A DNA stretch of 19,173 nt. Source: Collinsella sp. Lineage in GTDB: Bacteria; Actinomycetota; Coriobacteriia; Coriobacteriales; Coriobacteriaceae. Every line of letters starts with the position of its first letter. Position 1 is the stretch's first letter. The DNA lies in assembly GCA_019413955.1 (NCBI GenBank), contig DXMX01000011.1, forward strand, positions 19,565 to 38,737, read 5' to 3'. The notes below the pieces were generated by a model that saw nothing but the letters and a program-made list of their open reading frames with translations, was not told the DNA's origin and ran no database searches. Made by a program: the position numbers and the translations under genes. Positions 14,179 through 19,173 of this stretch are shown piece after piece.

Positions 14179-15456
14179 TTAGGCGCTGTATTTGTTGGCC
14201 TCGCCAAAGGTGCCAGCCTCGACGATCCAGCCGTCCTTCATGATGACGTCCATGTTGTCGGTGTTGAGCACGTGGATGTCGGCGGCGACGTCACCGTTGA
14301 CGACCAGCAGGTCGGCGCACTTGCCGGCCTCGATGGAACCGGTCTCGTCCTCGATGTGGCACATCTTGGCACCGTTAAGGGTGGCACAGGTGATGGTCTC
14401 GACCGGGGTGAAGCCGATCTTGTCGACGAACTCGTACATCTCCTCGATGGAGCAGGTGCCGTACGGGGTGACGAAGGAGAAGGAGTCGGAGCCGATCGTC
14501 ATGACGACGCCGCGCTTCTTGGCCTCGCGCAGGCAGTCGTAGTTGCGCTGCAGCTCCTTCTCGACCAGGGTGCCCTCGTACTTGTCGTGCAGCTCGGGGA
14601 CGTAGATGGGCGGATAGGTGGCGTACCAAGTGGGCAGGAAGGCGATCGTCGGGGTGAAGAAGGTGCCCTGCTCGGCCATGAGGTCCATGGTGCGCTCATC
14701 GATATCGAAGCCGTGGATCAGCTGCTCGCAACCAAAGCGGACGGAATCGTAGGCAGCGGCGTGGTTGTTGTAGCAGTGGCTCCACACGGGGATGCCGACC
14801 ATCTTGGCCTCTTCGACCACGGCCTGAATCTCCTCGGAGCAGTAGTGCTGGTCGCGGCCGGAGTCCCAGCGCCAGATGCCGCCACCGGTAGCCCAGATCT
14901 TGATGGCATCGGGGTTCTCGCGCAGGCGACGACGGACGGCCTTGCGCAGATCCCAGGGACCGTCGACCTGATCGCCCCAGGGATGGGATTCCTTGTTGAG
15001 CTCCTGGCTGCAGTGGTGGGAGTCACCGTGGCCGGCAACGCGGCAGAAGCCAAGGCCGGTGGCCAGAACGCGCGGGCCCTTGAAGACGCCCTTGTCGATG
15101 CAGTCGCGGATCTGGATGCCAAAGCGGCCGATCTCGCAGACGGTGGTGAGACCGTGGGTGAGGCAGTCGTAGGCCTGCTTGACGGCGACGGCCTGCTTCT
15201 CGAGGAGCGGCTGCATGACCCAGTCGGTGTCATCGTCGGTCAGGTTGCCCGAGAAGTGCAGGTGGGTGTCGATCAGACCGGGAAGGACGGTCTTGCCGGC
15301 GGCGTCGATAACCTCAACGCCCTCGGGAAGGTCCTGCATAGTGCCGGCGTACTCGATCTTGCCGTTGTCGTCGACGAGAACGAGGGAGTTCTCAACCGGC
15401 TCGGCACCGGTACCGTCGATGAGCTTGCCGCCAACGATTGCGTACTTAGTAGACAT
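14179..15456 (-). CDS. Metal-dependent amidohydrolase (imidazolonepropionase/dipeptidase-like)
   Basis: Amidohydrolase superfamily enzyme of 425 aa with a complete binuclear metal site: DTHLH (His65, His67), a probable carboxylated Lys186 in IKIWATGGG, SHCYN (His227), IHGF (His248) and GSDS (Asp324). The N- and C-terminal beta pieces (1-60 and about 370-425) form the usual small sandwich domain. The Lys-bridged pattern and HCY/IHG spacing fit the branch of Xaa-amino-acid dipeptidases and imidazolonepropionase-like enzymes that cleave N-acyl or peptide bonds of amino-acid derivatives; the exact substrate is not evident. It is cytoplasmic. A strong AAGGAGG precedes ATG 15456. The APC permease lies 131 bp upstream in the same direction, so the pair most likely imports a compound and hydrolyses it. 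Terminator at 14094-14120. Confidence 0.88.
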   Translation of the reverse strand: MSTKYAIVGGKLIDGTGAEPVENSLVLVDDNGKIEYAGTMQDLPEGVEVIDAAGKTVLPGLIDTHLHFSGNLTDDDTDWVMQPLLEKQAVAVKQAYDCLTHGLTTVCEIGRFGIQIRDCIDKGVFKGPRVLATGLGFCRVAGHGDSHHCSQELNKESHPWGDQVDGPWDLRKAVRRRLRENPDAIKIWATGGGIWRWDSGRDQHYCSEEIQAVVEEAKMVGIPVWSHCYNNHAAAYDSVRFGCEQLIHGFDIDERTMDLMAEQGTFFTPTIAFLPTWYATYPPIYVPELHDKYEGTLVEKELQRNYDCLREAKKRGVVMTIGSDSFSFVTPYGTCSIEEMYEFVDKIGFTPVETITCATLNGAKMCHIEDETGSIEAGKCADLLVVNGDVAADIHVLNTDNMDVIMKDGWIVEAGTFGEANKYSA

Positions 15457-15538
15457 GGTTCCTCCTTATGGATCCATATTGTGGGCGAGGCCATGTTGGG
15501 TTAAGACCTCACAAAGCTACCCAAGTGCTGCCGGGTTC

Positions 15539-15567
15539 GGTGCGCGGGAGAGAGGGTTCCGCGCACC
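15539..15567. other. Intercistronic hairpin between permease and amidohydrolase
   Basis: GGTGCGCG (15539-15546) and CGCGCACC (15560-15567) pair perfectly over 8 bp with a 13-nt loop. No T-run follows on the minus strand, so it may protect or process the shared mRNA rather than terminate it. Confidence 0.5.
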
Positions 15568-15587
15568 CGATCCGCCCCGGCTCGGCG

Positions 15588-17039
15588 TTATTTTTTGCGG
15601 GAATTGGTGAAGGCCATGAGGGCCAGGCCAACAGCCAGCCAGCCGATCACGATGCTCCACTCCACCATGTTGAGGGAGGCGGGAGAGAACGGGATCACGA
15701 GCAGGCCAATGATGGTGCCGCAGGCAACGATAGCGAGGCTGATGCCAAACTTGCCGCCGGGCACCTCGTAGGGACGAGGCAGGTCGGGCTCGGTGAAGCG
15801 CATGCGCAGGCAAGCGAGGGCGACCATGCCGCAGGAGAAGATGAAAGCGAGAGCCGACACGTTGGTCAGAGGGATGAGCATGTTCTTGCCCAGGAACGGA
15901 CCGACGACGGTGATGACGCCCAGAACGACGCAGGCGAGCTTGGGGGCGCCGGACTTGGGATCGACCTCGGCGAACTTCTCGGGCAGCTGGCCCTTTCGGC
16001 CCATGGCGAGCATGATGCGGCTCGTGGCGCCGTAGAAGGAGTTCATCGGGCCCATGGGTCCAAGCGTGGCGATGACGAGCATGGCCAGGTACAGGAGCAT
16101 GTTGATGCCCTTGAGGCAGGCAAGCGCGGGAACCGGGCTCTTAACAAACTCATGCCAGTCGAGGATGGTGCCGAACGAGTAGATGCAGACCATGTAGAAG
16201 CCGCCGGCGGCCAGCAGGGCCAAGGAGATGATCTTGCCGAACTTGTTCCAGTTGAGGCCCTCGGCTGCTTCCTCAGCCTGCTGAGGAATGGTGTCGAAGC
16301 CGGCGTAGAAGAACGGGGTCAGAACCAGGACCGAAACGATGCCTGCGAACAGGCTGGTGCCCTCGGTAGCGGGCTTGCCGCCGCCAGCACCGGTGACCTG
16401 GGAGAACACGGGCATGGCGTTGTCCGGCGAGCCGGTGAACAGCGAGACGCCCATGGCGAGCAGCATGCCGCAGAGCAGGGCCTTGGTCAGGAAGGCCTGC
16501 AGCTTGGCGGCCGAGCTGGCACCGCGGAAGTTGAGGAAGATGACGTAGGTTGCAAAGCCGAGCGCGATCAGCGTCGGGAACAGGTAAACGTCGGCGCCCA
16601 GGATGGTGTAGAGCTTGACGGCGCGCAGCCACTCAAGGCCTGGCAGGCTGCCGAACATCTCGGACACGAGGGTCGAGATGGCGATGGCCTCCCACGGGCA
16701 CAGGATGCCGTTGCCCAGGGCCAAAAGCCATCCGGTGATATAGCTCAGCGTACGGCCAAAGCTACGATCGACATACTCGACGATGCCGCCCGAGATGGGG
16801 ATAGCAGCCGTGAGCTCACCGAAAACAGCTCCGACGGGCACGAGGAAGATTGCACCCAAGAGGAATGCGATCATAGCGGGAACGGGACCGCCGCCCACGA
16901 CCATCCAGTCGCCGACCTGCAGAACCCAACCGGTACCGATGATGGCACCGAAACCGATGGTGAAGAAATTCCAGAGCGAAAGCGTTTTCTTCATGCCGCC
17001 GTTACCTTCGACTGCAACTTCTGCGTTCTTGTCCGCCAT
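15588..17039 (-). CDS. APC family amino acid permease
   Basis: Amino acid/polyamine/organocation family transporter of 483 aa, with about 12 hydrophobic helices. The N-terminal tail (1-18) is hydrophilic; helix 1 carries the substrate-binding GAIIGTGW segment (32-39), and ISGGIVEYVDRSFGR (82-96) is also typical of the family. Import by ion or solute coupling at the cytoplasmic membrane is expected, for an amino acid or a derivative. ATG 17039 has an AAGGAGG site upstream. The downstream amidohydrolase probably acts on the imported compound. Two small hairpins lie in the leader (17060-17078 and 17085-17105), the first within ten bases of the ribosome site. Confidence 0.93.
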   Translation of the reverse strand: MADKNAEVAVEGNGGMKKTLSLWNFFTIGFGAIIGTGWVLQVGDWMVVGGGPVPAMIAFLLGAIFLVPVGAVFGELTAAIPISGGIVEYVDRSFGRTLSYITGWLLALGNGILCPWEAIAISTLVSEMFGSLPGLEWLRAVKLYTILGADVYLFPTLIALGFATYVIFLNFRGASSAAKLQAFLTKALLCGMLLAMGVSLFTGSPDNAMPVFSQVTGAGGGKPATEGTSLFAGIVSVLVLTPFFYAGFDTIPQQAEEAAEGLNWNKFGKIISLALLAAGGFYMVCIYSFGTILDWHEFVKSPVPALACLKGINMLLYLAMLVIATLGPMGPMNSFYGATSRIMLAMGRKGQLPEKFAEVDPKSGAPKLACVVLGVITVVGPFLGKNMLIPLTNVSALAFIFSCGMVALACLRMRFTEPDLPRPYEVPGGKFGISLAIVACGTIIGLLVIPFSPASLNMVEWSIVIGWLAVGLALMAFTNSRKK

Positions 17040-17059
17040 TGTTCCCCTCCTTTCCTTAT

Positions 17060-17105
17060 TGACGCCTCTTTGGCGTCACCCCTTGCGCGGTCCGTTTTGC
17101 CGCGC
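17060..17105 (-). promoter_or_regulatory. Two hairpins in the permease leader
   Basis: TGACGCC/GGCGTCA (17060-17066, 17072-17078) is a perfect 7-bp stem with a 5-nt loop beside the ribosome binding site. GCGCGG/CCGCGC (17085-17090, 17100-17105) is a 6-bp stem just upstream. They could modulate translation or RNA stability; neither matches a riboswitch I know. Confidence 0.4.
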
Positions 17106-17395
17106 GCTTTTATTCCATGGCTTTAAGATACGGCCTTGGCGCAGCAGCGCCGCTCGCAGCTCGACCGAAGGCAGAACTGCAAAACGAGCGGCACCGTTTT
17201 TGGGACGAACGGCGGGAGACGTCATTCGTCTTGGACGCTTTCATCTTGTCTGCTTTTGAATACCTGTTGCCGTGACGCTTGGCGCGCGGCGCGGCAACGT
17301 TCATACCATTTGTCAGGCTTTTGGCGCACATACCCATGTGTCGCGCATCTTTTTATGTAGGATAGACAAGTTACACACGAGGCAAGGTGATTCGA
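17106..17395. other. Divergent intergenic region between permease and C39 peptidase
   Basis: The divergent genes must both have promoters here. A -10-like TAGGAT (about 17358-17363, plus strand) and a TATCTT (minus strand, near 17130) can be seen, but neither has a convincing -35. Short minus-strand open frames lack family features and I do not call them. Confidence 0.35.
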
Positions 17396-18397
17396 ATGGC
17401 ATACGGATACAATGACGGCGACCAACGGCCACAAAGCGTGCGCCTTGCCGGCCGCACCACGCCAACGCCCAGAAGCACCTCCGACAACGGCAACCAGCAG
17501 CGCCCCCAAGAGCAGCCCGGGGCTTCTTCTCGGCAACAAAGCCGTACCGTGCAGCAGTCAGACCGCGTGAGTACGAGCACACGCCAACGCCAGACCGACA
17601 CATCGCAGCCGCGCCGCTACGATCGCCGTAAGACCGATTACTACGTTAAACGCTCCTTTTCGCGACCTCAACGCGATCGCGGCAATTCCGCCCCTCACCC
17701 CGCGTCGCATACCACAAGCCACGTGCTTCCGGCCCGCCGCCTACGCCTTGCGCTTTGCTCCATTGCCGCCTGCCTCGTCTTTGTGTTTTTGGGATCCTGT
17801 ATCTCCCACGGATCAGCCGGTCTTGAGCCCACTGCCGAGGACAAGCTGCTTAAAGCTCCCGTCGCACCCGGCTACTCATTTGCTTTTTCGACCCCGCGCT
17901 CGCAGTGGAGTGCCGGCACCATGCCCCACATCTACCAAATTGACCCCGCATGGTCGGAGCTGCCCTATGCCGGTGGCACTATTCGCGAAAACGCTTGCGG
18001 TCCCACTTGCCTCACCATGGTCTATATCTTTAAGACTGGCCACGCCGATATGACGCCGGTCGATATGTGCGCCCTTTCCGAGGCGGGCAACTATGCCCCC
18101 ACCGGCGCCACCGAATGGTCATTTATGACGCGCGGCGCATGGCAGCTGGGCCTTAACGGAACGGAGCTCCATATCGATCGCAGCTCCATCACCCAGGCGC
18201 TGCGCTCGGGTGCGCCCATCATCGCATCGGTTCGCCCCGGCACCTTTACCAGTGTTGGACACTATATCGTGCTCTGGGGCATCGACGATGCCGATCAAGT
18301 GGGAGTCTACGACCCCAACTCGGCCAGCCGCAGCGCCCGCCGCTGGGGCGTCGTAGAGGTCCTCAACGAAGTCGAAGCCATGTGGGCCTACTACTAG
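17396..18397 (+). CDS. Membrane-anchored C39-like cysteine peptidase
   Basis: Protein of 333 aa in three parts. Residues 1-112 are a disordered, Gln/Ser/Arg/Thr-rich, basic segment. Residues 116-134 form one membrane helix. Residues about 160-333 are a papain-like peptidase_C39_2 domain, with probable catalytic Cys201 in TIRENACGPTC, His289 in GHYIVLW and Asp306 in VYDPNSA; YQIDPAWSELPYAGG (180-194) is the usual oxyanion-side segment. The basic N-terminus suggests it stays in the cytoplasm with the enzyme domain outside. Such domains cleave peptides or peptidoglycan stems; the substrate is unknown. AAGGTGAT, complementary to the 16S tail, lies just before ATG 17396; a GTG at 17387 is the less likely start. 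The TAG stop falls inside the terminal sequence of the REP-like element that follows. No terminator is visible after it. Confidence 0.85.
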   Translation: MAYGYNDGDQRPQSVRLAGRTTPTPRSTSDNGNQQRPQEQPGASSRQQSRTVQQSDRVSTSTRQRQTDTSQPRRYDRRKTDYYVKRSFSRPQRDRGNSAPHPASHTTSHVLPARRLRLALCSIAACLVFVFLGSCISHGSAGLEPTAEDKLLKAPVAPGYSFAFSTPRSQWSAGTMPHIYQIDPAWSELPYAGGTIRENACGPTCLTMVYIFKTGHADMTPVDMCALSEAGNYAPTGATEWSFMTRGAWQLGLNGTELHIDRSSITQALRSGAPIIASVRPGTFTSVGHYIVLWGIDDADQVGVYDPNSASRSARRWGVVEVLNEVEAMWAYY

Positions 18398-18415
18398 TCA
18401 TTGGGCACTCATTGC

Positions 18416-18442
18416 ACTCATTGGGGACAGACTTAAATGAGT
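18416..18442 (+). repeat. REP-like hairpin unit, copy 1
   Basis: ACTCATT (18416-18422) pairs with AATGAGT (18436-18442) around loop GGGGACAGACTTA. The C-G pair at 18417/18441 is G-C in copy 2. Confidence 0.8.
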
Positions 18443-18471
18443 GGCCCCAGACTGCCCGGAACTGCCGGCAC

Positions 18472-18517
18472 GGAAGGCGCATCCCGCTTTGAAGTTCGAT
18501 AGCGGGATGCGCTTTCC
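18472..18517. repeat. 17-bp internal hairpin
   Basis: Arms 18472-18488 and 18501-18517 are complementary over 17 positions with one G-T pair; loop 12 nt. The right arm overlaps the first 62-nt repeat unit. No T-run follows, so it is not a standard terminator for the C39 gene. Confidence 0.8.
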
Positions 18518-18689
18518 GTTAGCGGCCTGCTTGGGAAACTGAGAGCCACTTTTCGGCATATTTCCGGGATGCATTTTCCGTTTGAGGGCCTCAAGGGAAA
18601 CCGCGTCCCATGTTGGAAGCTCATTCTGAAATGCGCTTTCCGCAGTTGATCGATACGGGCTTTAAGGACTATCCCAAGCTGCCGGCGGA
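18504..18689 (+). repeat. Three degenerate 62-nt tandem units
   Basis: Units start at 18504, 18566 and 18628, exactly 62 bases apart. The first two share GGGATGC, TTTCCGTT and GGGAAAC at the same offsets; the third keeps ATGCGCTTTCCG and then diverges. Confidence 0.6.
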
Positions 18690-18720
18690 AAAGGAACGTC
18701 CCCAAGTGCCGGGTTTCCGC

Positions 18721-18747
18721 AGTCATTGGGGACAGACTTAAATGACT
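18721..18747 (+). repeat. REP-like hairpin unit, copy 2
   Basis: AGTCATT (18721-18727) pairs with AATGACT (18741-18747) around the same 13-nt loop as copy 1. The arm pair that differs has changed on both sides. Confidence 0.8.
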
Positions 18748-18751
18748 AGTC

Positions 18752-19014
18752 TTTTAAGAACGTCCATTACAGTCGAAATTGTCAGCCCGGGCCCGTCTCG
18801 GGCTACGATTGAGGCGCGCCCAGAACGGGCCGCCGACCGGGCGCCCGCGCACGGCCGAACGTCCCTGCCCCCGAGAGGGCCCGTTGGGTGCTGCCGGCGC
18901 GGGACGCGCCGCCCCCGACGGCTGATAGGAAAGTGCCGGGCAGGCGCCGCGGCTGGTAATGTGAGTGCCGAGGGGGAGGCCATCCGGTCGAACGACTACC
19001 GGAAGGATACCACC
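18752..19014 (+). ncRNA. Putative IS110 left end and bridge RNA region
   Basis: About 260 bases of GC-rich, gene-free DNA directly before an IS110 transposase. IS110-group elements carry their bridge RNA in this position, between the left end and the transposase gene. Several stem-loops can be drawn: AGCCCG/CGGGCT (18784-18789, 18799-18804), and GGCGCGCCC/GGGCCGCC with a bulge (18813-18821, 18827-18834). The true element edge is not evident; it probably lies between 18748 and about 18780. Target- and donor-binding loops cannot be assigned without the right end and the insertion site. Confidence 0.45.
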
Positions 19015-19173
19015 GTGAAAGCGCCATCGACCAGACCCGCGGCCGTGCTCGGCCTGGACGTCGGCAAGTCCTCCCACTGGGCCTGCCTGATCGACCGCGG
19101 CGGGGAGGTGCTGGCCAGTGGATTGGCTACACTGATGTGGACGATTCCGGGAGGGGCGCAGGAGACGGGAGGG
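19015..19173 (+). CDS. IS110 family transposase, N-terminal fragment
   Basis: The gene begins with GTG 19015, with GGAAGGA seven bases upstream, and runs off the window after 53 codons. VLGLDVGKSSHWACLIDRGG (residues 11-30) is the typical first strand of the DEDD/RuvC-like domain of IS110 transposases, with the first catalytic Asp15. These enzymes catalyse bridge-RNA-guided recombination with this domain plus a C-terminal serine-containing Tnp domain, not seen here. After GEVLAS (31-36) the predicted residues (GLATLMWTIPGG) no longer look like the family as I know it, so the copy may be interrupted near 19120 or the end of the assembly may be chimeric. Confidence 0.75.
   Translation, partial: MKAPSTRPAAVLGLDVGKSSHWACLIDRGGEVLASGLATLMWTIPGGAQETGG

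Larger units (their letters stand above)
18393..18751. mobile_element. REP-like non-autonomous palindromic element
   Basis: A gene-free stretch packed with repeats. Two 27-nt units, 18416-18442 and 18721-18747, share the core GGGGACAGACTTA and have complementary ends, ACTCATT/AATGAGT in one and AGTCATT/AATGACT in the other. A third degenerate part (TCATTGGGC) precedes the first. The ends carry a perfect 10-nt inverted repeat, ACTAGTCATT (18393-18402) and AATGACTAGT (18741-18750), and also a 7-nt direct repeat ACTAGTC (18393-18399, 18745-18751) that could be a target duplication. Inside lie a 17-bp hairpin and three 62-nt units, and AAGGAACGTCCCC (18691-18703). There is no transposase. The pattern resembles repeats mobilised by Y1/REP-associated tyrosine transposases; this parentage is inference. 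Confidence 0.65.

Noticed and set aside
13984..15504. 506-codon plus-strand open frame
   Set aside because: It is antisense to the amidohydrolase, whose metal-site motifs are complete; the long antisense frame is a by-product of GC-rich codon use.
15468..17126. 552-codon plus-strand open frame
   Set aside because: Antisense to the APC permease; its composition (Glu/Gly/Asp/His-rich) has no domain pattern.
17110..17337. 75-codon minus-strand open frame upstream of the permease
   Set aside because: Lys/Arg/Ser-rich, no family features, and it occupies the region where the permease promoter should be.
18433..18726. 97-codon minus-strand open frame
   Set aside because: It lies wholly inside the repeat element and is explained by its palindromes.
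18416..18747. CRISPR-like repeat and spacer arrangement
   Set aside because: Only two units about 300 bases apart, each self-complementary, and no cas genes.

Overview
The window is GC-rich and gene-dense, and nearly every gene is on the minus strand. The protein style and gene set suggest an anaerobic gut actinomycete of the class Coriobacteriia, most like Collinsella. The main pointers are rubrerythrin, two LytS/LytR-type systems, an APC permease paired with an amidohydrolase, Shine-Dalgarno-led starts, and an IS110 family transposase. This placement is inference; no 16S gene is present. The window may end at a contig break, because it stops inside a multicopy-type IS110 element.

Layout. 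At 1-50 lies the first part of an unidentified minus-strand gene. Positions 176-2089 hold rmuC and a small one-TM protein. Positions 2541-4607 hold a redox and repair group read in the order Rrf2 regulator, cluster-less MutY-like glycosylase, rubrerythrin, with a good sigma70-type promoter at 4768-4796. tRNA-Asp(GTC) with its own promoter and terminator is at 4967-5044. A YfcE-like phosphodiesterase is at 5454-5921. Positions 6017-9333 hold a probable operon: glycosyltransferase, LytS-like kinase, LytTR regulator. Positions 9505-11810 hold a UMF1/Atg22-type MFS transporter and a zinc-dependent phospholipase C-like protein. Positions 11903-14061 hold a second, paralogous kinase and LytTR regulator pair. 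Positions 14179-17039 hold an APC permease and an amidohydrolase, probably an import-and-hydrolysis unit for an amino-acid derivative. The only plus-strand genes are a membrane-anchored C39-like cysteine peptidase (17396-18397) and the start of an IS110 transposase (19015 onward).

Between genes there is a lot of structure. Two very long inverted repeats stand out: 36 bp with one G-T pair at 2422-2521, and 39 bp perfect at 5153-5297 with a nested hairpin. A REP-like composite element of about 350 bp sits directly behind the C39 gene at 18393-18751. It carries two copies of a hairpin with a compensatory base-pair change, and 62-nt repeats. It is followed by the putative left end of the IS110 element, a structured, non-coding stretch where IS110 elements carry their bridge RNA.

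I see no clearly new multi-gene system. The best leads are the REP-like element and its junction with IS110, the long hairpins, the two kinase operons that each start directly behind an intrinsic terminator, and the MutY-like protein without its iron-sulphur ligands.
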